DNA of 64,000 bases from Negativicoccus succinicivorans (GTDB lineage: Bacteria > Bacillota > Negativicutes > Veillonellales > Negativicoccaceae): NCBI RefSeq assembly GCF_014207605.1, contig NZ_JACHHI010000001.1:278414-342413 (forward strand), in the 5' to 3' direction. The notes beneath the pieces are model-generated. The model searched no databases. It worked only from the letters and a program-made list of their open reading frames with translations, and was not told the origin of the DNA. A program made the position numbers and the translations under genes. Positions 17,182-26,455 of this stretch are shown here, piece by piece (the first letter of the stretch is position 1; the number at the start of each line of letters is the position of its first letter).

Positions 17182-18546
17182 TTATTTATTCCATTCAGTT
17201 ACCAAGGTGTCTAAACGCAGTGCGTGTGACCCTTTGATTAAAACAATATCACCTACCTGCAGCAGCGACTTTAACAGCGGCATTACTTCACTTGTGTTGG
17301 TAACACTACGTACATTCACATGCGCCTGTTTTTTTACTGCATCCCCCAGCGCATGGGCTAACGGACCGACGGTAATGAGCTCCGTAATCCCTGCCGAAAT
17401 CACCGCAGCGGCAAGTTCTTCATGCATAGCCACTTCATCCGGCCCCAACTCCAGCATATCGCCAATCACTGCAACGTAACGTCCCTCGCCAAATTGGGAT
17501 AAGGATGCCAGCGATGCGGCCATGGAAAGCGGATTGGCATTATACGCATCATTAATGAAACGGACTCCGTTTCGATCTACGACTTCCTGACGAAGCTCTC
17601 CGGATACAGCCTCCGCAAGTGCCCGCTGAATGCGATTTGCCGGCAACCCTAAAACACGCGCGACAGCCACCGCCGCTAACGCGTTAGCCACATTATGAGC
17701 GCCTAAAAGCGGTAAGGTGACAGGAAATACTTCATCAAAAATTCGGCAGGTAAATTTAGTTTTGCCAAGTCCGTATTGGATATCGAGCGCCTGCACATTT
17801 GCCTGCGGCTCAATTCCGTAACTAATCACTCGCCCACGACAAACGGATGCCATGTTGCGTACCCGTTTATCATTCCAGTTTAACACAGCCGTACCATTTT
17901 CCGGAATGGATTCAATTAATTCTTGCTTAGCGGCGGCAATGGCGTCCTGACTCCCAAGACGTTCCAGATGCGCCACACCGACATTCGTAACTACGCCGAC
18001 CGTCGGTGCCGCAATTTCTGCCAAGCGCTTGATTTCGCCGCGAGCACGCATCCCCATCTCAACCACACACACTTCGTCTTCCGGTTGCAATGAAAGTAAC
18101 GTCTGCGCTAAACCGATTTCGTTATTATAATTTTTTTCAGTCTTATGTACTCTAAACTTTTGCGCAAGTACACTTGCGATCAATTCTTTAGTAGTCGTTT
18201 TTCCACTGGAACCGGTAACGGCAATGACCGGCAGCGCAAAACGACGACGATGATACGCGGCAAGATCTTCCAATGCGCGACGTGTTTGCTTGACTCGATA
18301 CACAGCCACTTCTTTAGGCAACTCCACAATATCCTGATCGCAGAGCACCGCCACAACGCCTTTCTCCACCGCTTGCTGCAGGTAATCGTGTCCATTGAAG
18401 CGCTCCCCTTTTAACGGCACAAACAGATCTCCGGAAAGTTCGCCGCGAGTATCCGTACTTATATTGTCTACCGCTACATCTTCAGGCCCTTGCAATTTTA
18501 CGGCTGCCGTTGCTTGAATGATTTCCGCTTCTGTAAATTCCGCCAT
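17182..18546 (-). CDS. murF: UDP-MurNAc-tripeptide--D-Ala-D-Ala ligase
   Basis: Adds the D-Ala-D-Ala dipeptide. 454 aa. DNISTDTRGELSGDLFVPL near the start, ATP loop GSSGKTTTKELI near residue 112, NEIGLAQTLL and NDAYNANPLSM near residue 335, which is the MurF signature. The start has GGGGAG 6 nt upstream and is one base beyond the murE stop. Confidence 0.97.
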   Translation of the reverse strand: MAEFTEAEIIQATAAVKLQGPEDVAVDNISTDTRGELSGDLFVPLKGERFNGHDYLQQAVEKGVVAVLCDQDIVELPKEVAVYRVKQTRRALEDLAAYHRRRFALPVIAVTGSSGKTTTKELIASVLAQKFRVHKTEKNYNNEIGLAQTLLSLQPEDEVCVVEMGMRARGEIKRLAEIAAPTVGVVTNVGVAHLERLGSQDAIAAAKQELIESIPENGTAVLNWNDKRVRNMASVCRGRVISYGIEPQANVQALDIQYGLGKTKFTCRIFDEVFPVTLPLLGAHNVANALAAVAVARVLGLPANRIQRALAEAVSGELRQEVVDRNGVRFINDAYNANPLSMAASLASLSQFGEGRYVAVIGDMLELGPDEVAMHEELAAAVISAGITELITVGPLAHALGDAVKKQAHVNVRSVTNTSEVMPLLKSLLQVGDIVLIKGSHALRLDTLVTEWNK

Positions 18547-18547
18547 A

Positions 18548-20038
18548 TTATTCTCCCCGCAGTGCTTTACGCGCTACTTCACGATCATCAAAATGAATGG
18601 TACCGCTATTCAAAATTTGATATGTTTCGTGCCCTTTTCCTGCGATCAAAACGACATCCCCCGGTTGTGCCTGGTCAATAATTTTATGAATGGCGGCGGC
18701 ACGATCCACTTCGCATGCAATCGCAACTTTTGCAGAAGCGTTTTGTTGTGCGCCGGCATAGACTTCTCGGACAATTTGTTCAGGATTTTCGCTCCGTGGA
18801 TTATCACTTGTAATAATAATAGAGTCCGCCAGTTTTGCGGCAACACCACCCATAATCGGACGTTTTTTTGCATCTCGATCGCCACCGCAACCGAAGGCCA
18901 ATAACACTCGTCCATCGGTAATCTCACGGGCGGTTCGCAAAATATTTTCCAAACCGTCCGGCGTATGGGCATAATCAACGATAACTGTAAAATTCTGCCC
19001 CTCATCTACCCGCTCAAAGCGTCCCGCCACAGCGATAAAACTGGCCATACTGGCAAGTACTTGCGGCATTGCAATCCCCTCCATAAGAGCGGCACCTACC
19101 GCTGCCAAACTGTTGTACACATTAAACATACCGCTACTTTGGATCGTAAAAGGCCATTGTTGTCCACTATAATGCAATGTGCCCTTAGCTCCTTGTGCGG
19201 AAATGGCGACGTCGCTGATATATAAAGCGGCGTCTTTATTTTGTCCATATGTAAGCAAACGACAGTGGGAATGCAACACGGGATCTTGCATAACCTTACT
19301 ATACGAATCGTCAGCATTGATCACTGCCGCCTTCGCTTCATTGCCTTCACTTTCCGCTACCATCGCAAAAAGCTTTGCTTTCGCCGCGGCATAATTATCC
19401 ATTGTTTTGTGAAAATCCAAATGGTCCTGCGTCAAGTTGGTAAATACCGCGGTATCATATTTGCAGCCGGCCACACGGCCCAATGCCAATGCATGGGAAG
19501 ATACTTCCATTACAACATGAGTAACGCCCGCCTCACGCATGCGAAATAATGTGTTTTGCAGCAAATCGACGTCCGGAGTTGTATTATGCACCGGCTCGGA
19601 TACTCCGTTGATTACAATATTTACCGTACCGATAATGCCTACACAATATCCGGCATCTTCTAAAATATGTGCGATCATATGCGTGACCGTAGTTTTACCA
19701 TTCGTTCCGGTGACGCCGATCATTCGCAATGAGCGCGCCGGATAGTCGTAGAAAAATGGTACCATAGCCTGCATGGCCATCACCGTGTCGGCGACAATGA
19801 TTTGTGTCAGTTCCGGAAATGCATCCAAGTAATGGTCGCAAATAATCGCAACGGCGCCGTTAGCCATGGCGCTGTCCACAAACTTATGTCCGTCCACATG
19901 CGCACCGCGCAAGCAAATAAAAAGTCCATTGGCTTTTATTTTGCGGGAATCGGTGCTGAGGTTAGTAATTTCCCTTTCCTTATTCCCTCGACACACACCA
20001 TTCTCCAAGACCTCTACTAATTGCGCGACTGTTTTCAT
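18548..20038 (-). CDS. murE: UDP-MurNAc-tripeptide synthetase (meso-diaminopimelate-adding)
   Basis: Adds the third stem residue. 496 aa from the second of two adjacent ATGs (20038), 6 nt after AAGGAG; the ATG at 20077 would start in the upstream hairpin. ATP loop GVTGTNGKTTVTH near residue 108. The specificity box DNPRSENP near residue 412 is the form that selects meso-diaminopimelate, as in Negativicutes and Gram-negatives; lysine enzymes lack it. The gene follows ftsL directly; ftsI/pbp, its normal upstream neighbour, is missing. Confidence 0.97.
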   Translation of the reverse strand: MKTVAQLVEVLENGVCRGNKEREITNLSTDSRKIKANGLFICLRGAHVDGHKFVDSAMANGAVAIICDHYLDAFPELTQIIVADTVMAMQAMVPFFYDYPARSLRMIGVTGTNGKTTVTHMIAHILEDAGYCVGIIGTVNIVINGVSEPVHNTTPDVDLLQNTLFRMREAGVTHVVMEVSSHALALGRVAGCKYDTAVFTNLTQDHLDFHKTMDNYAAAKAKLFAMVAESEGNEAKAAVINADDSYSKVMQDPVLHSHCRLLTYGQNKDAALYISDVAISAQGAKGTLHYSGQQWPFTIQSSGMFNVYNSLAAVGAALMEGIAMPQVLASMASFIAVAGRFERVDEGQNFTVIVDYAHTPDGLENILRTAREITDGRVLLAFGCGGDRDAKKRPIMGGVAAKLADSIIITSDNPRSENPEQIVREVYAGAQQNASAKVAIACEVDRAAAIHKIIDQAQPGDVVLIAGKGHETYQILNSGTIHFDDREVARKALRGE

Positions 20039-20064
20039 CATAAACTCCTTAGTTAGAAAATAAG

Positions 20065-20086
20065 AAAGCAGCCTCACGGCTGCTTT
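20065..20086 (-). terminator. Terminator-like hairpin between ftsL and murE
   Basis: Nine-base perfect stem AAAGCAGCC / GGCTGCTTT around a TCAC loop, starting at the ftsL stop. On the minus strand it is followed by CTTATTTTCT, moderately U-rich, so it may terminate partly or act as an attenuator or processing site. It lies exactly where ftsI would be in a standard cluster. No new promoter is obvious before murE. Confidence 0.55.
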
Positions 20087-20490
20087 TAATCCCGAATTTT
20101 ATCCGATGGAGTAACACTGCGTGCAACCACGGTACTTGCTTTAGCGCTGCTGTAAACAGCCTGTGCGGGAATAGTCATCCCCAATTCCGTCTCCGCGATT
20201 CGCTGAATGCGTCCCGGCGCTTTCAGTTGCCCGACTTCCAACCGCAGCACTTCATTTGTCTTTGCTAATTCTACCACACGAGTGCGTACTTGTTGAACTT
20301 CGTAACCTTTTTGCGAAATAAAAATGTTGGCTCCATAGAGAACAAAGACAGCCAAGAACACCACAATCGCAACAACAATAGCCACCATTCGATTGCTCGC
20401 AGCTTCTTCTCTTACTTTGGGTTGCGAAACGGGTAGAGCTATACGGTGTTCCGCTAATTCATACTGCCAAACTGAACTTTTCGCCAACAT
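20086..20490 (-). CDS. ftsL: FtsL-like cell division protein
   Basis: 134 aa bitopic protein: about 34 cytoplasmic residues, one span (MVAIVVAIVVFLAVFVLYGA, residues ~35-54), then a coiled-coil region VQQVRTRVVELAKTNEVLRLEVGQLK and the closing motif RIQRIAETELGMTIP that is typical of FtsL/DivIC tails. Partner of FtsQ and FtsB in the divisome. Called by position between rsmH and murE plus topology, as FtsL proteins are poorly conserved. GAGGTGA lies 6 nt before the ATG. Confidence 0.85.
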   Translation of the reverse strand: MLAKSSVWQYELAEHRIALPVSQPKVREEAASNRMVAIVVAIVVFLAVFVLYGANIFISQKGYEVQQVRTRVVELAKTNEVLRLEVGQLKAPGRIQRIAETELGMTIPAQAVYSSAKASTVVARSVTPSDKIRD

Positions 20491-20505
20491 TTCTCGTCAC
20501 CTCAT

Positions 20506-21435
20506 TTAAACTTTTTCTGCCACTCGCAAAATCGCACTCCGCGCTCGAGGATTATCCTCCAACTCCTGCTCGGTCGGCCGAATCGCCTTGCTGACATTTC
20601 GTAACGTCGCCTGATGCCCGCATTGGCATACCGGCAACTCCGGCGGACATATACAATCTCTTGCAAGATCTCGAAACGTATGCTTGATAATCCTGTCTTC
20701 CAAAGAATGGAAACTGATGATTCCGATTTTACCGCCGGGCTTCAATGTTCTTATCGCATTGCACACGGCTGTTTCTAAATCTCTTAACTCGCCGTTGACT
20801 TCGATCCGTATGGCTTGAAAGGTTCGTTTTGCAGGATGTGGTCCGGTACGCCGCGTCGCTGCCGGAATCGCCGCTTTGATAACTTCCACCAATTCTCCGG
20901 TGGTGGTAAGCAGGCCATTCTCTCGTCGTGCCACAATACGTTGTGCAATACGATTGGCAAATCGCTCTTCTCCGTACTGACGAATAACTTGCGCAAGTTC
21001 TTTTGCAGAATACGTATTGACAACCGTTGCCGCCGTTAACTCCTGGCGTTGATCCATGCGCATATCTAAGGGGGCGTCATGCTGATATGAAAATCCTCGT
21101 TCTTCTGTATCCAATTGGTAAGAAGACACCCCTAAATCACAAACGATTCCATCCACACCGGTAAATCCAAGCTCATTGACTACTTCATTTATCTCTATAT
21201 AATTCCGCTGCACTAAATGAATCCGGCAGCGCATTTGCTCTAATCGTTGGCGAGCCGCCTGCAATGCAGCCGCATCCCGATCAATACCGATCAGACATCC
21301 ATCTGCGGCAAGTCGCGAAGCAATTTCATGCGAATGGCCGCCACCGCCCAGTGTCATGTCGACGTATATGCCGTGAGGGTTCTGTACGACATTATCGACG
21401 GTCGCTTTCAGTAAGACTGTTACATGATGAAACAT
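20506..21435 (-). CDS. rsmH: 16S rRNA (cytosine1402-N4)-methyltransferase
   Basis: SAM-dependent rRNA methylase, formerly MraW. 309 aa. HHVTVLLKATVDNV at the start, YVDMTLGGGGHSHEIASRL near residue 27 as SAM site, DGIVCDLGVSSYQLD near residue 99, GFSYQHDAPLDMRM near residue 115 and SFHSLEDRIIKHTF near residue 240. The ATG at 21435 with AGGTG upstream is preferred to a GTG at 21441. Second gene of the dcw cluster. Confidence 0.97.
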   Translation of the reverse strand: MFHHVTVLLKATVDNVVQNPHGIYVDMTLGGGGHSHEIASRLAADGCLIGIDRDAAALQAARQRLEQMRCRIHLVQRNYIEINEVVNELGFTGVDGIVCDLGVSSYQLDTEERGFSYQHDAPLDMRMDQRQELTAATVVNTYSAKELAQVIRQYGEERFANRIAQRIVARRENGLLTTTGELVEVIKAAIPAATRRTGPHPAKRTFQAIRIEVNGELRDLETAVCNAIRTLKPGGKIGIISFHSLEDRIIKHTFRDLARDCICPPELPVCQCGHQATLRNVSKAIRPTEQELEDNPRARSAILRVAEKV

Positions 21436-21441
21436 GTTCAC

Positions 21442-21876
21442 CTACAAACTGAAGTCTATCGGCAGATCAATTCCTGCCGCCACATCACTAATGGAATCTC
21501 TGGCTGCCTCTTCCTGTGCCGCCAGCTGAGTTTTGCTCCAAATTTCAAGCTGATTGCCGGTACCGACTACAACTGCTTCCCGCTTGATTTGTGCATAGTC
21601 TCGTAAATGCGCAGGGAGCAAAATACGTCCCTGCTTATCGCATTCCACTTCACTACTGCCACCAATCAAAAAGCGAATCAGCATACGCACTTCTTTGCGC
21701 GTGCTGGAAAGCTGCTGTAGTCGTTCCGCCACTTGCTCCCACCGTTCGAGCGGATAAACGGTAACGCAAGCGTCCAAGCCGCGCGTAATTACAAAACGTT
21801 CGCCCAACTCTGCGCGAAACCCGGCGGGGATAATCATCCTGCCCTTGGCATCCACCGAGTGGGAATATTTTCCCAT
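21442..21876 (-). CDS. mraZ: Transcriptional regulator MraZ
   Basis: AbrB-like DNA-binding protein of two MraZ repeats; it autoregulates the dcw operon in other bacteria. 144 aa from the ATG at 21876 (GAGG 9 nt upstream), normal length. MGKYSHSVDAKGRMIIPAGFR is the first swapped-hairpin domain, and EVECDKQGRILLPAHLRDYA the second near residue 75. First gene of the cluster, with an array of 10-bp repeats directly before it that probably forms its own operator. Confidence 0.97.
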   Translation of the reverse strand: MGKYSHSVDAKGRMIIPAGFRAELGERFVITRGLDACVTVYPLERWEQVAERLQQLSSTRKEVRMLIRFLIGGSSEVECDKQGRILLPAHLRDYAQIKREAVVVGTGNQLEIWSKTQLAAQEEAARDSISDVAAGIDLPIDFSL

Positions 21877-21885
21877 GAACACTTG

Positions 21886-21935
21886 CCTCACCCCTTTTCT
21901 CCACTTTTAACCACATTCTACCATAATTCCCCACT
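21886..21935 (-). promoter_or_regulatory. Probable MraZ operator: five 10-bp direct repeats
   Basis: Read on the minus strand, five consecutive 10-mers occur in register: AGTGGGGAAT (21935-21926), TATGGTAGAA, TGTGGTTAAA, AGTGGAGAAA and AGGGGTGAGG (21895-21886). The shared core is (A/T)GTGG or a close variant at exact one-helical-turn spacing. Known MraZ proteins are ring-shaped oligomers that bind several such repeats before mraZ. The last repeat contains the ribosome site, so bound MraZ could also hinder initiation. Confidence 0.75.
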
Positions 21936-22051
21936 ATGTTAAATTCTGTCTCCACTCGCTCTAAAATTTACTAAGATCCTTATTTTTATAATTTTTGTCT
22001 ATTCTTAGTACCGTACATTTGTACCTCCACTACATTTTGTTGATATCGAGC

Positions 22052-22100
22052 AATAAAAAAGATCTTCCTTACTATTACTAGTAGAAAGATCTTTTTTATT
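22052..22100 (-). terminator. Terminator after the CoA-binding protein gene
   Basis: Fifteen-base perfect inverted repeat AATAAAAAAGATCTT / AAGATCTTTTTTATT with a 19-base spacer that includes the palindrome TACTAGTA. It ends with a T-run on the minus strand and isolates the dcw promoter region from upstream transcription. Confidence 0.85.
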
Positions 22101-22119
22101 TAATTAAATTTTAATCAAA

Positions 22120-22491
22120 TTATAGTCTTACAAGCACGCAGTCTTGAATCACATTAATTCCTGCATTTTTAGCTGCTTCTAAAACACGCGGCGTGTCCGC
22201 ACCGGGTTGAAACCACATAGTTTTGACTCCTTTTTCCGCACATTCCGCTACGGCTTTTAACCCCGGTTCTTCGCCGACAACGAGATCCACCACATCAGGA
22301 ACTACAGGCAAATCCAAGACGCTGTGATAGACAGGCGAGCCGTCAATTTCAGTAGCGTTCGGATGTACAGGATAAACTTCGTAGTCATTCTTCTTTAAAA
22401 CTGTATAGACTTTGTAGCCGAATTTTTCCGGTTTGGGTGTCGCGCCCACTACTGCCCACACTTTTTTCTGTAATGCTTCTTGTACCGTCAT
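22120..22491 (-). CDS. CoA-binding domain protein (YccU-like)
   Basis: 123 aa, a single Rossmann-type CoA-binding domain. VWAVVGATPKPEKFGYKVYTVL opens the fold, YPVHPNATEIDGSPVYHSVLDLP follows, and the end reads VIQDCVLVRL. Such proteins resemble the N-terminal domain of succinyl-CoA synthetase alpha chain; their role is not established. AAGGAGG precedes the ATG, which overlaps the gluQ stop as ATGA. Confidence 0.88.
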   Translation of the reverse strand: MTVQEALQKKVWAVVGATPKPEKFGYKVYTVLKKNDYEVYPVHPNATEIDGSPVYHSVLDLPVVPDVVDLVVGEEPGLKAVAECAEKGVKTMWFQPGADTPRVLEAAKNAGINVIQDCVLVRL

Positions 22492-23462
22492 AATCCCTCC
22501 TTTAGTCGAATCTCAAGTGAATCCAACTGCCATTCTGCAAGATCAATACTCGCCAGTTCCTGCAATGTTTGCGGTTTTCTCTGCGGATTAATCCCTGCCA
22601 AGTAACCCAGATACCCTAAGATATCCGAAGGGGTTTTGCCCGCTTTTAACAGCTTGCGAACCGTAATACCGTGCTGCCGTTTTGACAAGCGTATTCCTTC
22701 CCGATCACAAAGTAATGGTATATGCCAATACATAGGTGCCGTCAAATTAAGCGCATTCATAAAACGCACCTGCCAGCCTGTCGACTCCGCCAGATCCACG
22801 CTGCGAACAACTTCCGTGATACGCATCATCGCATCATCTACCGCCACCGCAAATTGATAGCTGTACACGCCATCGGCTCGCAACACGACTATATCATCGG
22901 CGCCTTCCGCCATGGTCGTAAAAATGGTTTCGCCTCGCTGTGATTGGTATGTAACAGTTTCATTGCTGCCACGGTACCTCCATGAAGGCGGCCTTTTCAT
23001 GCGTTCAGGCACATGCCAACGACAATGCCCGTCATAATCCACATGATGGTCACCACGATGCGGTGCAGACGCAATCGCTAAGCGACGAGCGCGTGAACAA
23101 GTACAAGCGTACATTTGTCCCGCCTCACGCCACTGTTCGATGATGTTATTGTAAATGCCCAAACGTTCTGATTGGCGATACGGTCCAGACGGGCCGCCGA
23201 TATCGGGACCTTCTTCCCATACAAAGCCCAACGCATGCAGATCTTCGTACATTGCATCTTCGTATGTTTTTTGGCAACGCGCCTGATCCAAATCTTCGAG
23301 CCGCAAAATCCACTGGCCGTTATTTTGTTGCGCCGCACACCAGGAGATTAATGCCGTCCAGACGTTACCTAAATGTAAGTAACCGGTCGGACTTGGTGCA
23401 TAGCGACCTCGGTAATTATTTACCGAAGTTGATGATGTCCCTGAAAATTTCACGTTGCTCAT
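22488..23462 (-). CDS. gluQ: Glutamyl-Q tRNA(Asp) synthetase
   Basis: Class I synthetase-like enzyme that attaches glutamate to queuosine-34 of tRNA(Asp). About 324 aa, close to the family length and lacking the anticodon-binding domain of GltX. YRGRYAPSPTGYLHLGN carries the HIGH-type site, RLSKRQHG the KMSKS-type site. The zinc ligands CTC and YDGHC are intact. The ATG at 23462 is chosen (a GTG at 23480 is possible); either way the first ~15-20 residues lie inside the end of the M16 peptidase gene. Implies that the organism makes or salvages queuosine. Confidence 0.92.
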   Translation of the reverse strand: MSNVKFSGTSSTSVNNYRGRYAPSPTGYLHLGNVWTALISWCAAQQNNGQWILRLEDLDQARCQKTYEDAMYEDLHALGFVWEEGPDIGGPSGPYRQSERLGIYNNIIEQWREAGQMYACTCSRARRLAIASAPHRGDHHVDYDGHCRWHVPERMKRPPSWRYRGSNETVTYQSQRGETIFTTMAEGADDIVVLRADGVYSYQFAVAVDDAMMRITEVVRSVDLAESTGWQVRFMNALNLTAPMYWHIPLLCDREGIRLSKRQHGITVRKLLKAGKTPSDILGYLGYLAGINPQRKPQTLQELASIDLAEWQLDSLEIRLKEGL

Positions 23463-26331
23463 TGAGTTTTGTAGCACCACCCATCACGCTGATATGTTGT
23501 TGTGCGATGATGCTTTGCAGCAGCGGCGCTTGTGCACGAATATCACTTTGCGTACAGTGAATAATCTCATCCCGAATTTGCTGGCGGAATGTGTCGGGCA
23601 TTTTGGAAAGCATTCTGTTGACTGCACGTTCTCCGCGCATCGGTAAAGTAAACTGCGTCTGCGTCGGTGCCAGTGCACCGATGACATACTGCCGCATCGC
23701 ACGATCCGTCGCTTCAAATCGACCGATGGCCGCCGGCATGTCTGCGTATACCTGTAATGTTTCCGCTAAATTAGGATCCCGGTACGAACAAAAAACGCTG
23801 TTGCCATTGCTCATGATTTGCGCATGCGCGCCGTACGCGCCACCTAAAATACGTACATTCTGCCAAAGATACTCATAGCGTAAGATATGTTCCAGCACTG
23901 TCAGCGTACCGTGATATGTGTGCCCCTCACGACGGAAATTACCGCCTTGCGCGACATACTGTACCTTGCCCACACTGATAAATCCCTCGTTACCGATATG
24001 TAAATCCAGCGCGAGAGGTGCATCCGCTGATTTTTCTTGCTCCAAATCCGCCAGCAAGCGGGAACTTTCCTGTTGCCAGGCAGTACTCTCTTCTTCGCCG
24101 CCGCAAATCAGCGCGAACGATCCCACCATGCGGAAAATACGCCGGCTCGTTTGCTGCAACGCCGTAATAATTTCTTCCGTGCTATGCTGTGCCAACTTCT
24201 GCAAGAAAGCAAAATAAGATAACCCCGACTGATCACGTAAACGCTCCAACGGTGAAACATAGGATAATGCACGGTTCATCATTAACGCGTTCCCCCGACG
24301 GAAAAGTTGTAAATTCCAATCGGTCTTCTTTTCATTGATCAGCTCCGTCAATCGTTTCGTGTCGGTGAACAGAGTATGATTGATCAATTCATTGGTCAAA
24401 GTAACAAGTTGTGACGTATTGGATGTTAATGCTTTGCCTCGGACCACAAAATATGAGTAGACATCTCTGTCATCATCGTAACGGGAACCGCTTTTCAATC
24501 CGACAGTAATCCCGCCGGTATGAAAATTGATTTGCTGCGCCAACTCGGCATAGGTATAACCTCGGGTATCCAGTTCACCAAGCACATCACTCAAAAGAAC
24601 CGCATATAAATATTCCTGTGTCGTTAAATGCAAAAGAGGAAAATAAAGAGTCGCATATAAAATTCCGTTGCTGTCCCCTGCCATACGGTAGACAGGAAAA
24701 CCTTCAACATCCTCCTGCAGCAACGCGTCTGAATCGACCTTCTGCGGTAATTCGTCGCGTTCCAGGAGCGGTATGGTAGCGAGTTGCTCCTCATTGTCCG
24801 CCGTTTGTTGCCGCCGTTTCAACGTTGCCGTCTGCTCGATAATCCGGCGCTCTTTTTCAGGCGAAAGCGTTTCTTTAAAAGCTGCCAGTTTTTCACGTAC
24901 CGCCTGCTCCTTTTCTTCCTGCAAACCGACTTGCGGTGCCATGGTAATGACAGCTTGATGCGGGTTACGACAAATCAGATCGCCAATAATAGTATGAAAT
25001 GTTCCGGCGGTGATCTCTTCACGCAACTCTCGAATAGCTTCTTCGTAACGCAATCCCTGTAAAGGATCGCGATCATACAACCAGAAATCCAATGCACGCA
25101 AATTGTAAAACAGTCCTTTGGGGCGACCGTTAAAATCATTTTCCCGCAACGAAAACTCCAGACGATTCAGCGCCGCACTCAGAAGCTCAGACGAAAACCC
25201 TTGCGCAGCAATTTTCTGCATAAAGGCATCAAACAATTGCACCAAAGATGCTTGGTGCTCTTGTTCCGAGCCGATCGCCTCAATGTGCCAAACAGGCTGT
25301 TTCAAACTATCGATGATACTGCCGGAAACATCCGTCGCCAGCCCTTTCGAGATGATTTCCTGACGTAACGGTGCACCGGGTATAGTCAAAAGCGCATAAT
25401 TCCAAACTTCCATCGCCATCATTTGCGCCGGACTGAGAGTATCCGGCAAGACGATATCGATGGCATGTAGCGTTTTCCCCTGACGTTCTTCATCCTCCGT
25501 CACGCCGTAATAGAATGTCGCTTTCTGTCGTGCAGTAGGCGCGCTTTGCGTAGCGATTTCGCTGTCGATCTCCCGGTAATGATACTCGTTCAAGTATTTT
25601 TCCGAAATATACGTCAACGTTTCTTCGAGCGGCATATCGCCGTAGAGGAAAAAGTACGCATTGGACGGGTGATAATATTGTTGATAAAAATCCGTGAAGG
25701 CTTCAAATGTCAATTCCGGGATGTGATCGGGGTCTCCGCCTGATTCATATCCGTACGTAGTATCGGGGAAAAGCACCTCCATCGCTTTTTGACCCAATAC
25801 ATCATCTGGCGATGACAACGCGCCTTTCATTTCGTTATACACAACACCTTTATAAATCAAAGGCTGATCCGCATCATCCAATTCATAATGCCAACCTTCC
25901 TGCATAAGAATATACGGATCTTTACGCAGATTCGGATGGAAGACGGCATCCAAATATACATCCATCAAATTTTGAAAATCTTTGGCGTTGCGGCTGGCGA
26001 CCGGATACATTGTTTTATCCGGGAATGTCATCGCATTTAAAAAGGTATTCAACGACCCTTTGACCAGTTCGACAAACGGTTCACGCAGCGGATACTTATC
26101 GGATCCGCACAGAGTTGAATGCTCCAAAATATGCGCGACACCGGTGCTGTCAGCCGGCGGCGTGCGAAACGTTACCGAAAACACTTTATTATCATCTTCC
26201 GTAGCTAAAAACAGCAGCTTTGCCTTGGTCTGATCGTGTTGCATTATATACGCTTGCGCGCTAATTTCATTAATGTACGATACTTCTTGGACAGTAAAGC
26301 CCGCGACTTGATCGTTTTTTTCGTATTTCAC
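23416..26331 (-). CDS. M16C zinc metallopeptidase (presequence protease-like)
   Basis: About 971 aa, matching PreP/Cym1-type insulinases. The inverted zinc motif HILEH is near residue 67, followed by the expected STLCGSDKYPLREPFVEL. YNEMKGALSSPDDVLG and the four-domain length fit peptidases that degrade short peptides inside a closed chamber. No signal peptide is seen, so it is probably cytoplasmic. The ATG at 26346 contains the ribosome site GAGGAG, so translation more likely begins at the GTG at 26331. The 3' end overlaps gluQ. Divergently oriented to the TRIC gene. Confidence 0.94.
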   Translation of the reverse strand: MKYEKNDQVAGFTVQEVSYINEISAQAYIMQHDQTKAKLLFLATEDDNKVFSVTFRTPPADSTGVAHILEHSTLCGSDKYPLREPFVELVKGSLNTFLNAMTFPDKTMYPVASRNAKDFQNLMDVYLDAVFHPNLRKDPYILMQEGWHYELDDADQPLIYKGVVYNEMKGALSSPDDVLGQKAMEVLFPDTTYGYESGGDPDHIPELTFEAFTDFYQQYYHPSNAYFFLYGDMPLEETLTYISEKYLNEYHYREIDSEIATQSAPTARQKATFYYGVTEDEERQGKTLHAIDIVLPDTLSPAQMMAMEVWNYALLTIPGAPLRQEIISKGLATDVSGSIIDSLKQPVWHIEAIGSEQEHQASLVQLFDAFMQKIAAQGFSSELLSAALNRLEFSLRENDFNGRPKGLFYNLRALDFWLYDRDPLQGLRYEEAIRELREEITAGTFHTIIGDLICRNPHQAVITMAPQVGLQEEKEQAVREKLAAFKETLSPEKERRIIEQTATLKRRQQTADNEEQLATIPLLERDELPQKVDSDALLQEDVEGFPVYRMAGDSNGILYATLYFPLLHLTTQEYLYAVLLSDVLGELDTRGYTYAELAQQINFHTGGITVGLKSGSRYDDDRDVYSYFVVRGKALTSNTSQLVTLTNELINHTLFTDTKRLTELINEKKTDWNLQLFRRGNALMMNRALSYVSPLERLRDQSGLSYFAFLQKLAQHSTEEIITALQQTSRRIFRMVGSFALICGGEEESTAWQQESSRLLADLEQEKSADAPLALDLHIGNEGFISVGKVQYVAQGGNFRREGHTYHGTLTVLEHILRYEYLWQNVRILGGAYGAHAQIMSNGNSVFCSYRDPNLAETLQVYADMPAAIGRFEATDRAMRQYVIGALAPTQTQFTLPMRGERAVNRMLSKMPDTFRQQIRDEIIHCTQSDIRAQAPLLQSIIAQQHISVMGGATKLNEQREIFRDIINFGK

Positions 26332-26397
26332 AACATCACTCCTCATCTTTCTCTTATTCTTATTGTAACACAGTGCTTATCGGTATCCGAAGGGAGC

Positions 26398-26426
26398 TTA
26401 AGCGTACCGCTTAAACATGGTATAAT
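26398..26426 (+). promoter_or_regulatory. Promoter with overlapping inverted repeat before the TRIC gene
   Basis: A consensus -10 TATAAT occupies 26421-26426. A 7-bp inverted repeat TTAAGCG / CGCTTAA (26398-26404, 26408-26414) covers the -35 position, where the match to TTGACA is weak. The arrangement suggests an operator for an activator or repressor, though the palindrome may be chance. Confidence 0.5.
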
Positions 26427-26455
26427 ATAGCCAATCTTGGTAACTGTGAGGATGT

